Below, piece by piece: positions 51,711 to 62,230 of a stretch of DNA of 64,000 nt (positions within the stretch are counted from its first letter, which is position 1; every line of letters begins with the position of its first letter). The notes beneath the pieces are model-generated. The model was not told the DNA's origin. It did no database searches and was given only the letters and a program-made list of their open reading frames with translations. A program made the position numbers and the translations under genes. Source of the DNA: Pyropia yezoensis (lineage: Eukaryota; Rhodophyta; Bangiophyceae; Bangiales; Bangiaceae); the NCBI GenBank assembly GCA_009829735.1, contig CM020618.1, positions 34,510,894 through 34,574,893 of the forward strand, given 5' to 3'.

Positions 51711-54700
51711 TTACACTAGGCGTCGTCGCCTCATGTAAGGCATGAGGAGTTGGCGGGGTATATTTGCCGCCTGTTCCCAGGTGGGTGAGTCGTATCCGAC
51801 CCACATAACCTTGACGTACCAGGGTCCTGGTAGGTCCGGGTCGGTGTGTCCGACCACGCTCTCTACTTGGTATGGAAACCCATCCGGTCCCACCGGGTCA
51901 TCTGACCGGTGGGTTGTAAGAGCTTCATGTAGCAACCCAGCCGGTACCGGCTGAGGCTGTTCCGGCTTCGGAGCAGGTGTGACATCATTCACACTGGTGC
52001 GTTGGATCTCCGTATCGGAGTGTAAGATGACAGAGTGGTCATCTCTGTGGAGAATCTGGTACGGTCCCTTGACCGGTTGCATGAGCTTGTTCCCCCGGAA
52101 ATTCTGGTGTCTGATATAGACCCAGTCACCTGTTACCAGGGTTGCGTTGCGCACCCGTAGTCGGGCGTCGAAGTTCTTCTTGTATCGAAGTTGTGTTCTG
52201 TCAAGGGCACCCTTGAGCTTAGGAATCATCCACGATAGCTTGGCCAACCAAGCTAGGTGTATACATTCGGCCGGTCGGCCTTTCGGTGTATCATACCGAG
52301 TGCACCTGCCTGGCGGCAGCGTCAGGTTACCGACGCCTAATGGCATGACCCATTCCAGTGGGGCGATGTTGGTACTCCGATGTGGCCTGGCATTGTATGC
52401 CAGGGTGAGTACGGAAAGAAGCCTGTCCCAAGTGTTCGTGTGCTCTGCCACGTAGCACTGTAGCATCTTGACGATGGTGCGGTTGAACCGCTCCACCTGC
52501 CCGTTGGTTTGCGGGTGGTAGTCGGATGCCCGACGTGGTTCGATGCCGAACATGCCCAGGACCTTAGTGCAGAATGCTGACGTAAGGTTTGCTCCGTTAT
52601 CGGAGAGGAGTTGCTTCATGACTCCGTATGCACTGATCCAGTGGTCAACCACTGCGTTCATAATCGTGTATGCCGTATCATTCGGGATGGCTGCCGCTCG
52701 TGACAGCTTGGTGAGTCGGTCAGACATGACCAGGATGTACCTGTTCCCTTCTTCCGTTACCGGAAGTGGCCCGAGTATGTCGATAGCGACTTGCTCGTTG
52801 GGCCCATCGGGTGGGAATAGCTTCATGGCAGACGCCTGCCTATGTAGACTCATGCGGTTACGCGCACAGGGGTGGCATCCCCTTACGTGGTCGACCACGT
52901 CGACGGCCATTGCTGGCCAGTCGAAGAACCTTCGCATTGCTGCGAACATACGTGAACCCCCCGGGTGTCCGGCTGTAGGGTTCTCGTGTTCTCGTTCCAT
53001 GACGGCTGGCCGTAAGGACACGGGAACCACGACTTGATGTCGTCCATCGGCGGGTGCCCGCCGGTATATGAGTCCGTCTTCGTTCTCGGAGAAGATGCCG
53101 GCCGTACCGGCCAGGAGGTTAGCACGATGGCGTGTACAGTCATCGTCATTGGCCTGTGCCTCGCGGAAGTCTGCGAGGGTCAGTGGGCATGCTCGGTGTG
53201 CCATGGTATGGTCAACCATACCTTGCGTAGCGTTACCCACCATGCAGACCGGTACCACCGGGATGTCCTCGTCCACCGGGCGGGTATCCCCGCTCGGGGT
53301 GTCGAGGCGAGACAATGCGTCTCCGAGATGGTGGGTTGACCCAGCCTTATACACGGTACGGTAGTCGTGCTCGGCCATCTTCAGCCTCCATCGGGCTAGC
53401 CTCCCATGGCTATCGGAATCCTTGTCACCAAGGTTGAGGAGCCATCGTAGGGGTTCGTGGTCGGACCTCACGATGAACCTGGAGCCCTCCAGGTATGGAC
53501 GGAGCAGTTGCACTGCCCATATAACTCCGAGGCACTCACGCTCGGTGGCACTATAGTTACGCTCAGCCGGGTTGAGTGTCCGGCTGAAGTATCCTACCGG
53601 ACGTAGGTCCGGGATAACGTTATCGGTGCCGATCAACGTCTCTCCCTGCAACAGGGTGCATCCCACTTGTGTATCACACGCATCGACATCGATGACGAAG
53701 GTCCCCCGTCTGTGCGGTAACGCAAGGACGGGTGGGGATAGTAGGGCTCGCTTCAGCGTCTCGAATGCCTCCTCTTTGCTAGGCGAAGGGGGTTGGAGTA
53801 CCTTGGGCAAGGTACTGCTCGTAAGAACCGTTAACGGTTTAGCTATCCGAGCGAAGTCCTTGACGAACCTTCGGTATACGTTGCACATTCCCAGGAAGCT
53901 CTTGAGCTGCGTCTGGGTGTTAGGGAACCGGGCATCCCGGAGTTCCCGGGTATTGGCTTCGAGTACCCCTAGTTTACCAGGGGTTATCTGGTGGCCCAGA
54001 TACTCGACCGTCTGTTGGAAGAAGACGCACTTCTTCAGACGCAGGGTTACCCCGGCGTTCCGCAAGAGGGTGAGTACCTCGTCCACATGTTGCACATGGT
54101 CATCCATGTTACGCGAGAAGACGATAACGTCATCGAGGTACACTAGGCAGTTACGCCACTTCACCCCCGACAGTATAATGTCGATAGCCCGCTGGAATGT
54201 AGCGGGGGCGTTGGACAATCCGAAGGGCATCCTTAGGAACTCGTACACTCCACTGTGACAGACGAATGCCGTCTTGGGGATATCGTCGTCCGCCACCGGG
54301 ATCTGCCAGTATCCGGCATTGCAGTCGATGGTGGTAAACACCGTAGCTTCCCCCAGGGAGTCGATGCATTCATCCATCCTTGGTAAAGGGTATGAGTCCT
54401 TGTTGGTAACCAAGTTGAGGCGTCGATAATCGATGCAAAACCGAGGGGTTTGATCCTTCTTCGGTACGATAACGACTGGGGCACCCCACTCCGACATCGA
54501 TGGTCGTATCACCTTCGCTTCACTCATCCTCTTCACTTCTCCATCAACGATCTCTCGTTGCATAGGTCCCGCTCGGTGCGGTTGTGACCGGGCGGGGCGT
54601 GCGCCTGGTACCAGGTCAATACGATGTTGGGTTGCCCCAATGGTACCCAAGGCCCCGCCTGTCCACATGACGTCATGCTTTCTTAGCATTCGTCGTACCC

Positions 54701-55877
54701 CTTCGGCTACCGAAGGGGGAAGGTGGTCGAGGTCAGCCTCGGCCAGTGCCTTCAAGGCTTCTTGGTCCTTTGGCGGCATGTCCGCCGGAGCCGCCGATGG
54801 GCTAGGCTTCCCGTCATCGGGTTGCTGTCGCTCGGTGGTCTCGGCGACCGCCAGCACCTCAAGTGGTTCCACTTGACCTTCCTTGTCAGGGGTAAGGATA
54901 TCTCCTTCGTAGAGCTCGGCAATCCCGAGGATAGTTCCCTTCGGGAGGGTGACTGCCTTACGGCGATAGTTCGCCATCACTAGGAGGGACGACCCTCCTG
55001 ATGGGAGGTCTATGAGACCGTTGGCCATGGTCAACCCATGGCGCTTGTACGTCCGCAAGTTGGACTTGACTCTGCAGATGCCTGCGAGGTCACAGTTAGC
55101 CGGGAGGACTGTCTCCGACAACGGCTCAAAGCGAGTTCGCTTGGCCAACCGAAGTGTCTTAGGCTCGACACTTGCGTACACCTCAGCCACGTTAACGTGG
55201 CTCCCTTGTAGCGTCAGGTCCCTGAAGATAGCCGTGTGTCCTCGCTTCGTACCGTCGGCTTCTTGAAGCTCGACGGTCCTCCGGCCTGGCCGGATTGCAT
55301 CAACGTGAACGTTGATGAAGGTGCACCCCAGTATGCATGGCACCGATAGGGTCTCACACACCAGGAAGTCGACTTCCGTGGTGAGTTCCCCGATGGTAAC
55401 CCGCAGCGACATCGCTGCGGTCGTACGAATGAGGCGACCATTCGCGTCCCTGATGGTGGGTCCCCGAGTCACTCTGACTCGCGGAAGCCACTTGTCCGGG
55501 AGGGTATCCTTCCGGATAAGGTTGGGTCCAGCCCCTGTATCCAGTACAGGGTAGTACGATCGTGTCGACTGGGGGTCAACCCCCAGTGTGGCTGATACCT
55601 TGAAGTTCTCCAAGGTAAACAGCACGTGGCCTACACCGATATCCGGTGTAGCTCGGGCATCCTGAACAGGGCCCTTGTCTGGTTCCATGTGACGGGGCTT
55701 CCCGTCCTCTCCTCCCAACCTTGGAGGTTGGTCATCAATCCCCTGACGCCGTGTCGTCGGGGCCGGAAGTTGTACCCGGGGGTTGATGCGGCGTCGGCTC
55801 AACCGCGCTCTCCGTGGGGCTTTCCCCGCGGTACTCCGGGGTGGCTTGCTTGGGTTACCCCAGCGCCCCCCGGTCAT
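51711..55877 (-). CDS. pol: Element 2 pol: protease, RT, RNase H, integrase, chromodomain (1388 aa from first ATG)
   Basis: One continuous frame. Protease DTGAGPNLI; reverse transcriptase with RFCIDYRRLN, TIDCNAGYWQIP, MPFGLSNAPATFQ and catalytic YLDD; RNase H with DVDACD, ERECLGVIW, RSDH and LGDALSRL; integrase HHCC (AGHPGGSRMF...CHPCARNR) and the D-D-E residues in VAIDILGPLP, LSDNGANL and GQVERFNRT; C-terminal chromodomain (YVKVMWVGYDSPTWEQ). All catalytic residues are present. The frame continues upstream without a stop for 35 codons to the gag UAG, so ATG 55877 may not be the true beginning; expression as a Gag-Pol readthrough product of about 2120 residues is possible. Confidence 0.95.
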   Translation of the reverse strand: MTGGRWGNPSKPPRSTAGKAPRRARLSRRRINPRVQLPAPTTRRQGIDDQPPRLGGEDGKPRHMEPDKGPVQDARATPDIGVGHVLFTLENFKVSATLGVDPQSTRSYYPVLDTGAGPNLIRKDTLPDKWLPRVRVTRGPTIRDANGRLIRTTAAMSLRVTIGELTTEVDFLVCETLSVPCILGCTFINVHVDAIRPGRRTVELQEADGTKRGHTAIFRDLTLQGSHVNVAEVYASVEPKTLRLAKRTRFEPLSETVLPANCDLAGICRVKSNLRTYKRHGLTMANGLIDLPSGGSSLLVMANYRRKAVTLPKGTILGIAELYEGDILTPDKEGQVEPLEVLAVAETTERQQPDDGKPSPSAAPADMPPKDQEALKALAEADLDHLPPSVAEGVRRMLRKHDVMWTGGALGTIGATQHRIDLVPGARPARSQPHRAGPMQREIVDGEVKRMSEAKVIRPSMSEWGAPVVIVPKKDQTPRFCIDYRRLNLVTNKDSYPLPRMDECIDSLGEATVFTTIDCNAGYWQIPVADDDIPKTAFVCHSGVYEFLRMPFGLSNAPATFQRAIDIILSGVKWRNCLVYLDDVIVFSRNMDDHVQHVDEVLTLLRNAGVTLRLKKCVFFQQTVEYLGHQITPGKLGVLEANTRELRDARFPNTQTQLKSFLGMCNVYRRFVKDFARIAKPLTVLTSSTLPKVLQPPSPSKEEAFETLKRALLSPPVLALPHRRGTFVIDVDACDTQVGCTLLQGETLIGTDNVIPDLRPVGYFSRTLNPAERNYSATERECLGVIWAVQLLRPYLEGSRFIVRSDHEPLRWLLNLGDKDSDSHGRLARWRLKMAEHDYRTVYKAGSTHHLGDALSRLDTPSGDTRPVDEDIPVVPVCMVGNATQGMVDHTMAHRACPLTLADFREAQANDDDCTRHRANLLAGTAGIFSENEDGLIYRRAPADGRHQVVVPVSLRPAVMEREHENPTAGHPGGSRMFAAMRRFFDWPAMAVDVVDHVRGCHPCARNRMSLHRQASAMKLFPPDGPNEQVAIDILGPLPVTEEGNRYILVMSDRLTKLSRAAAIPNDTAYTIMNAVVDHWISAYGVMKQLLSDNGANLTSAFCTKVLGMFGIEPRRASDYHPQTNGQVERFNRTIVKMLQCYVAEHTNTWDRLLSVLTLAYNARPHRSTNIAPLEWVMPLGVGNLTLPPGRCTRYDTPKGRPAECIHLAWLAKLSWMIPKLKGALDRTQLRYKKNFDARLRVRNATLVTGDWVYIRHQNFRGNKLMQPVKGPYQILHRDDHSVILHSDTEIQRTSVNDVTPAPKPEQPQPVPAGLLHEALTTHRSDDPVGPDGFPYQVESVVGHTDPDLPGPWYVKVMWVGYDSPTWEQAANIPRQLLMPYMRRRRLV

Positions 55878-55982
55878 CCTTCCTCTTACTCGTTTCCCGC
55901 CCTTGGTAGGGTGCTGTCCGCCGGGACATCCGGCTGAGGAGGTGCCTCCTCGACGGCCAGTACTCCACCTGGAGCTGGCTGC

Positions 55983-55985
55983 CTA
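55983..55985 (-). promoter_or_regulatory. In-frame UAG between gag and pol (candidate readthrough stop)
   Basis: On the minus strand GGG UAG GCA; gag, the 35-codon linker and pol share one frame, with no other stop from 58076 to 51714. A G follows the UAG, as in gammaretroviral gag-pol readthrough. No downstream structure was identified. Confidence 0.6.
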
Positions 55986-58076
55986 CCCGGTGCGGGTCCG
56001 GGTGCTCTGGCGGGATACCCCCCGGGTGGATGCCTTGCGTTGCGCCGCTGCCCGCCGAGACTCCTCGGGGATGAGTGGGCAGGAAGACACCCAGTGCTGG
56101 GGATCCCCACACAACATACATCCGGACGTGCCGGTCCCTCCTTGAGTTCGCATCGGGGTAGCCCCGTAGCTGCGGTTGCCTCCCTCGGGCGCCCGAGTGC
56201 CTGCTCCCTGGTAGGCCTTGGGTCCTTGGGTCAACCGGAACATGGACTCCCCCAACCGGTTGGGTCGGCCCGCAATCTGCGGAGGTGCCTCCGTACGTAC
56301 TGCCCATGTAGGCAGGGGCTGGTGGGGGCTACCCGTAACCGGGGCATACCCCGTCGTCCGCACATACGGGACGCGCCGTCCCGCTCCCTCGTTGACCTGG
56401 AACTGGGTCCCAGCCGGGGCGATGTACGCTACCGTACCGTGCTCATCAATCACCGGCGTCGCCGGTAGCAACAGGTGGCCCTGTTGGTCAACTAGAGGTT
56501 CATCCTCGCCCGTAGGGGTATGTTCGGTCGCCACCAGTACTGGTGCGGCCTTACGTTCCACCTTCTCTTGCCTCGGTACCCGGGTAAGACTGGGCTTGCC
56601 TCCCTCACCCTTGGGCTTCGGGGCCAAGGCACACTCCGGGTGTAGAACCCGGTAGGCGTCCCCTAGGGACTTGCACATATGCATCAGTCGACTGAAGTTC
56701 GTCCGGGCCGTATTGGCTCCCCGTGCGGATATCCGCACGTAGTTGGGTACTCCTGCGAACAGGATGGCCCGTAGTTCCCCTTCTCCGAGGAGCTTCCCCA
56801 GCTCGTAGTCGAGCTCTTGAATCCGTCGTCCGAACATCTCCTCATCCTCCCAGCTCTGGGCGGTGGCAGTGCGCAGGGCCCGGTAGTGGTCCTCGCACTT
56901 GTCCTCACTGGGGTAACTGCTCAGCAGCTCCTTGGGGATCCCACGGTAATCCAAGGGGGTGGCCGTGACCCTCATTCCCGGCATCGGGGATGCCTGGCGA
57001 AGGATGCCTCGCACCCGTTCATCAACAAAGAACGGGAGGATCTCCAGGGCCATCCCCTCGTTAACGAGGGCCTTGTCCGCGGCTGCCTTGAAGCTAGTCA
57101 AGAAGCCGATGACTGCCAACGGGCGTCCGTTCGGCCCCCCGAACATAGGAACTCCCTTCATAAGGGTCTGCATAGAGCCGATCGCCGGATTCGACGTATT
57201 ACGCATCGATTCCGATACGGTGGTAGAGCGGTCCTCCAAACGATAACGTTCCGGAGTAAGAACCGACCGGAAGACCTCGTTGACGATCTCCGTGTCAGCG
57301 TCCTGGATATCCAGTCGCTTAGCCAGTTGATGAGCGAACTCATCGGACTCCATCCGCTTCTGTAGGCTCGCAGTTACCTGCGCGGTCATAGCTTCCACCA
57401 CTGAAGATGGTACTTCAGGCGTCGGCACCTCGGGAACCCGAGCTGCCTGGCCTCCTTCGTCGTGGGGATACTGTGAGAGGGTACCCCCTCCCCCAAAAAC
57501 CGACTCTCCACCGGCGTAAGTATCCGCCGGGTCGTGTCCGCGGAGTCCGCTTCGGGTGCTCCGAGCGTATCGCTCCGTGTGACTCCGTTCCAACTCTACC
57601 GACGAGTCGGATCCATAACCCATTGTGTCCGGGGGTTGTCCGGGAGTTGCTGCGCCGGGGTCGACCCCGGTGGACTCCGAAAGTATTCCGGCCGGCTCGA
57701 ACCGTACCGGTGTGGGAGGAACACGTCGGGGTCCCGTCGTGTGGCGTGTTGACATCAACACTGCCATCGCGTCCTCCGTCCGCTCCTGGCGAGCGTTGAG
57801 TCCGGAAAACCGGGCCTCGATGCGGGCCATTGATGCCATCAGGGAATCCCCTGGTGACGGAGGCGGCGGAGTGAGGTCGGTCGACGACAGTTGCGGGGGA
57901 CCCCCGCCTCCTGCCGTCCGAGCCGTGCCAAACGTCGATCCGCCACCGGAAAGCATTGGCGTCTCAATGTTGTCGATCGGGTTCCCGATCCCGGTTCCCG
58001 TAGTCACCTCCGGGGTCGGCGTCGACGCCGATCCGTCATCTCGAACGTTCCCCGTCTCTTGGGTAGCCATAGTCAC
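55983..58076 (-). CDS. gag: Element 2 gag (697 aa)
   Basis: ATG 58076 (MTMATQETGN) leads to UAG at 55985-55983. The N-terminal third is Gly/Pro/Thr-rich and disordered with a short helical segment (MASMARIEARFSGLNARQERTE). The middle (about residues 260-480) is the capsid-like Gag domain (SFKAAADKALVNEGMALEIL, YPSEDKCEDHYRALR, ELGKLLGEGELRAILFAGVP). A CCHC knuckle CX2CX4HX4C (CMLCGDPQHWVSSC) is near the C-terminus, followed by an Arg-rich end. The product would form the particle and bind RNA. Codon use resembles pol. Confidence 0.92.
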   Translation of the reverse strand: MTMATQETGNVRDDGSASTPTPEVTTGTGIGNPIDNIETPMLSGGGSTFGTARTAGGGGPPQLSSTDLTPPPPSPGDSLMASMARIEARFSGLNARQERTEDAMAVLMSTRHTTGPRRVPPTPVRFEPAGILSESTGVDPGAATPGQPPDTMGYGSDSSVELERSHTERYARSTRSGLRGHDPADTYAGGESVFGGGGTLSQYPHDEGGQAARVPEVPTPEVPSSVVEAMTAQVTASLQKRMESDEFAHQLAKRLDIQDADTEIVNEVFRSVLTPERYRLEDRSTTVSESMRNTSNPAIGSMQTLMKGVPMFGGPNGRPLAVIGFLTSFKAAADKALVNEGMALEILPFFVDERVRGILRQASPMPGMRVTATPLDYRGIPKELLSSYPSEDKCEDHYRALRTATAQSWEDEEMFGRRIQELDYELGKLLGEGELRAILFAGVPNYVRISARGANTARTNFSRLMHMCKSLGDAYRVLHPECALAPKPKGEGGKPSLTRVPRQEKVERKAAPVLVATEHTPTGEDEPLVDQQGHLLLPATPVIDEHGTVAYIAPAGTQFQVNEGAGRRVPYVRTTGYAPVTGSPHQPLPTWAVRTEAPPQIAGRPNRLGESMFRLTQGPKAYQGAGTRAPEGGNRSYGATPMRTQGGTGTSGCMLCGDPQHWVSSCPLIPEESRRAAAQRKASTRGVSRQSTRTRTG

Positions 58077-58276
58077 AATCAGTCAACCGACGTAACAATC
58101 ACCACGAATAAGAGAGCGAGGGGGTAGATTGGGGAGAGTAACAGTAGATCACAGTCAAAGGTAAAAACTGAACACAATCGATCAGGTCGCAACACCACGA
58201 GTACAAGAAAAGGACCGGATCCCTATCCGTGTGCCAGGGCCGAAGACGGCGTCACCACAAGGGTGACGGAAACCCG

Positions 58277-58294
58277 TCCCCTGCTGCTTCACCA
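58277..58294 (-). other. Primer binding site-like motif of element 2
   Basis: On the minus strand TGGTGAAGCAGCAGGGGA starts one base after the 5' LTR. It is 17 of 18 identical to the motif after the 5' LTR of element 1. Confidence 0.65.
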
Positions 58295-58295
58295 A

Positions 58296-58658
58296 TGTAG
58301 CACAATAGGAATCCGTCGCACGTCCACTCTCAGGGAACACTCACCAAGGGGGATCGGCACCAACGTCACCGGGAGGCCAAGGTTGCTGTCCTTGGAGCGC
58401 AAGCCACGGGACCAAGATGGGAGCCCAAATGGGAGGGGTTTGTTGTTCTACCTTGGCCGGCGGTGGATTCGCCGCCGGCCCCCACGTTATAAACCCTCGG
58501 AGACACTACTAACTACCCTCGACCCCAAGATGCAAGTCCCTCTGGTCATACGTAACTTGTAGATACCGTGACCAGTCCGGACTCAAAAATTGAAAGCCAA
58601 GGATTAGAAGTAGCCCCCCTAACATTAGGGTCACAATACGGCCAACCATATTGCTACA
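58296..58658 (-). repeat. 5' LTR of element 2
   Basis: 363 bp, same ends and hairpin-TATA unit as 47935-48297. Confidence 0.96.
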
Positions 58659-58663
58659 AAGAG
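58659..58663. repeat. Target site duplication of element 2, right copy (AAGAG)
   Basis: Identical to 47930-47934. Confidence 0.95.
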
Positions 58664-60073
58664 GTATCATATGAGATAAGGTCGAGGGGGTCCCCGGAAA
58701 AATATGGACGTACGAGACGCCTGCACACCAACTCCATACCCATGTCACAATGGGTGCATGAGAGGTGTGCCGCAGGGCGCTCTCGCGTCTATCTGCAGAG
58801 TTCGAACCTGAAAGCTGCAGTCTGCTTGCTGCACGAGGCACTTTTTCATCCGTCCAGCAGTATAGAATCGACTTAAGACACCGTGCCCAAGAAAGGATGT
58901 CTCAGCAATGGAGAAAGACTGTAACGACAAATCAATTGGAACGGTGAGCTGGATCGCGAGCTTTTGCACACCGTCGACTTCGTGGGATTGGGCTTCAAGA
59001 CCGCCCGACTCCCCCCGAAGCGCACCCTGAACCACTCTCCCGCATCAAGTGCAGACCGGGGACCGCCCGAGGTACCGCCAGTTGACTTCCGCTGGGATGG
59101 AGCACCCAGGAGGGGTAGAGACAGAAAAAGTGAGGCGCCACCTGGGCGGACGGGACGGCAGTCTGGAGGGGGCGACCTCAGTACATGGGCAGGCGAGGAA
59201 AGACGGGAGGAATCGAGGGAACTAGGACAACAGTGAAGTGAAGTCTTCTCTCACACATCCGACCCCCCTTCCCCGCGTCTGCGCGATAGGGTGACACCTA
59301 CTGGCCAGGGAGACGGGCTCTATCGTCCGTCTGGCTGCATCCCGGCCGCCCGCCGGTCAACTTGCCTATTCGGTCGTTCACACCCTCTCCATCAACAAGA
59401 GGTGTCAGTCCACCCAGCCACTGGTCTTCAACCTCCGCCTTCTTCCCCTTCCGTAGTTGTCAGGTGGTGACGAAAGGTTGTATGTCATCATGGGTTATAG
59501 AGTCCGTGGCCGGGAAAGGGGGCCCCAACCCCCTTGCGACGGCATCCGAGGGGGGGCTTGTGACGCGTTTTATGACACGATGAGCGTATCGATCCCCGAT
59601 GTCGACGTAGGGAGGGCCCATATACCGATAAATGGAAACGCGATCGTGGGATCTTGACGCCACTTGGCACTACGTGGCATACGTGCCGCGCCACATTGCC
59701 CCATTTGATCACACGAACGGGTTGCGAAAACTCGCTAACGTCGACCATTCTCAGGCGTTTTACCGGTTCCCGTGGCCGCCGAGAGACACAACGCACATGA
59801 GAAAAAGCACGCATCGAGTGTGTATTTACTGGGCAGTGTTGTGTCTCGAGCTTTATTGTTTCTCTGTAGGCACTATAAAGAGTCATAGGTCGGTGTCCAT
59901 ATAGTTGACCACTTGGATTTCTTGTTTATTGCACCCGCAACCGGGCTTGGCGTGGCACTGGAGCGCATCTGTATCGTCACCCAATGTACTTCCCAATGAG
60001 AACCCTATCGGATGTACCGCACTTCCTTCACCCACGCCTGCTCCCACCCCTCAACCCCGACCCGACTCCACCG
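58664..60073. other. Spacer without a supported gene
   Basis: Short frames only. The sequence has near-normal complexity and may hold promoter or UTR sequence of genes not recognised here. Confidence 0.5.
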
Positions 60074-60435
60074 TCACCCCCCCCCCCCCGACCTCATGCC
60101 CACGACCACTTTGGCATCCTTGAGAACGCGCAGGCCCACTGCGGACGCGTGAACCTTGCACCCGTCCATCAACAGCACCTTCCACTCCGCCCTACCGCGT
60201 CCCTCCAGATGACGCGCGGCAAGCCGAGTAAACGTTTCCCACAGGTCCCGGTCAAAAAAAAACTCCGGCGTCTTGCGACGAGGCACCTCAGCGCCAGCGT
60301 CCAAAAACGACGCCAGGGGACGCGGCGCGAGGAGCCATCGACTTTCTTCACGACAGCAAGTGAGAGTCGCCCGCCGCTGCCCGACATCACCACAAACAGG
60401 GGGAGGCGTGACCCGTCCGCACAGGTGGTGGCCAC
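60074..60435 (-). pseudogene. DDE superfamily transposase fragment
   Basis: Two overlapping minus frames join into one recognisable segment: TTCADGSRLPLFVVMSGSGG in the first, then a one-base shift near 60300 into FFFDRDLWETFTRLAARHLEGR and WKVLLMDGCKVHASAVGL. The order (a T-x-x-A-x-G-x-x-LP strand, a helix around WF/LW, then a LLxDGxxxH motif) fits DDE_1-type endonucleases of pogo/Tigger-like elements. The usual downstream TH..QPLD block is not visible. It is a remnant, with the frame broken and both ends missing. Confidence 0.55.
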
Positions 60436-60759
60436 GAGGCTGGCAGCCTCCGCCCTACAGCCGACGATAGATCGCTACGGCCATGGGAGATCCAGGAAGT
60501 GGCGAGAGGCCGCGGGGGATGACTCAGGCAGGAAGGGGGATGGTGTCTACCGCAGCACGGAGGTAGCGGGCCAGCCTAAGGGGCTGAGGCAGGAGGCAAA
60601 AGATGGGACGCGGGCGGGTGTACCCTAGCCCCCACGTGACAGGCTGGGGCCTGCCGCCGGCTGGGATGGGGTGCTGGTGGCGCGGGGGGGCAGCAGCTGC
60701 AACAAGACTGTGCATGGTTTAGCCTGCAAGCCGCAGTAGGCGCCTTTGGAAAGGGGAGG
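60436..60759. other. Short spacer between the DDE relic and the minisatellite array
   Basis: Nothing supported. Confidence 0.4.
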
Positions 60760-62230
60760 CCTGCTGCCGGGGGTAGACGCTGGTTACAGCGGGGCGGCCG
60801 TCCGCTACGGGTCGGGGCGGCTCGGAACGGCGGAGGGGGCGGATTCTACCATTGGGGAGCGGCTCTTCCCCCCCCCAACATGCTACCGGTGGGGGGGCGG
60901 CTGGTACTGGGGGGGGAGGGGGCTGCAGCGGCCGGGGCGGCGGCCGGTACCGGTGGGGGGGCGGCTGGCACCGGCGGGCGGGGCGGCTGCTGCAGCCGGG
61001 GCGGCTACTACCGGTGGGGGGCGGCTGCTATTTGGGGGGGGGCCGACTGCAGCGGCCGAGGTGGCGGCAGGTACCGATGGGGGGGCGGCCGCTACAGGTG
61101 GGCCGGCGGCTGGTACCGGCGGGGGGGCCGCGGGTACCGGTCAGGGAGGGGCTGGTACCGGTGGGGGGTCGGTTGCTACCGGTGAGCGGGCGGCTGCTGC
61201 AGCCGCGTGGGCGGCTACTACCGGTGGGGGGACGGATGGTACCGGCGGGAACGCGGCTGCTTCTGGGTGGCGGGCGGCTGCTACCGATTGGGTCCCGGCT
61301 GATGCACCCAGGGCAGCGGCCTCTACCGGTAGGGGGCGGCTGCTAAAAGGGGTGGGGGGCTGCCACTGGGGGAGTGGAGGCTGCTTCTAGAGGGGTGCGC
61401 GGCTGGTACCGGCGGGGGGGCAGCCCCTGCCGCCGAGGGGTTGGCTGATACCAGTTCGGGAGCGGCTGCTGCAGCCAGGGCAGCGGCTGCTACCGGTTTG
61501 GGGTAGCTGCATCGGAGGGGGAGGCTTCCGAAACCCGTGGGGGGACGGCTGGTACCGGCGGAGGGGCGGCTGCTGTAGCCGTTGGGGCGGTTGCTGCAGC
61601 CGCGGCGGCGGCAGAGACCGGTGGGGGGACTGCTGCTTCTGGGGTGGGGGGCGGCCGCGACCGGTGGGGGGCCGGCTTCTTCTGAAGGGTGGGCGGCTGA
61701 TACGAGCGGGGGCGGCGGTTGCCTGCGCGGGGAGACGGCCGGTGTCGGTGGGGGGGCGGCTGGTACCGGTGGAGGGGAGTGGCCGCTACTGGGGGGCGGG
61801 CGGCGGCATCTGGAGGGGGCGGCGGGTAGCACCGGCAGGAGGACGGCCGGTACCGGTGTGCGGGCAGCTGGAACCAGCAGGGGGGCTGCTGCTACCGGTG
61901 GGGGGGCGCCTGGTGCAGCCCAGGGGGCGGTTGCTGCAGGCGAAGCGGCGGCCGCTACCGGTGGGAAGGCAACTTCTTCTGAGCGGCGGGCGGCAGGTAC
62001 TGGTCGGGTCGCGGGTGCTGCAGCCGGGGGGGTGGCTGCTACCGGGCTGGGGGCTGCTGGTACAGGGGGTGGGGGGGGGCGCAGCAGCCGGGGCGGCAGC
62101 TGCTTCTGGGGGGGGGGGCGGCTGGTACCGGCGGTGGGGCGGCCGCTGCCGGCGGGGGGGCGGCTGGTACCGGTGGGGGGGCGGCTGCTAACGGGGGGCG
62201 GGCGGCCGCTGCAGCCCGGGTGGCGGCTGG
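60760..62230 (+). repeat. 1.5-kb GC-rich minisatellite (GGCGGCTGGTACCGGTGGGGG-type)
   Basis: Interspersed GGTACCGG, CTACCGGTGGGGG and CTGCTGCAGCC blocks recur every 20-50 bp over 1.4 kb, forming higher-order units with ends such as TTCTTCTGA and TGCTTCTGG. Plus frames are Gly/Ala-rich and minus frames Pro/Ala-rich (a 377-codon minus frame over 61323-62456). I do not call a gene. Confidence 0.85.

Larger units (their letters stand above)
47935..58658 (-). mobile_element. Ty3/gypsy chromovirus-like LTR retrotransposon, element 2 (apparently intact)
   Basis: A 10.7-kb insertion on the minus strand with 363-bp LTRs (TGTAGC...GCTACA), a 5-bp target duplication, PBS-like motif, gag with CCHC knuckle, complete pol ending in a chromodomain, polypurine tract, and a 789-codon antisense ORF between pol and the 3' LTR. 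I count four LTR mismatches (about 98.9% identity), so insertion is recent. All reading frames are open; the only interruption is one UAG between gag and pol. It shares only low protein similarity with element 1 outside the catalytic blocks, so it is a different family of the same broad clade. Confidence 0.96.
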
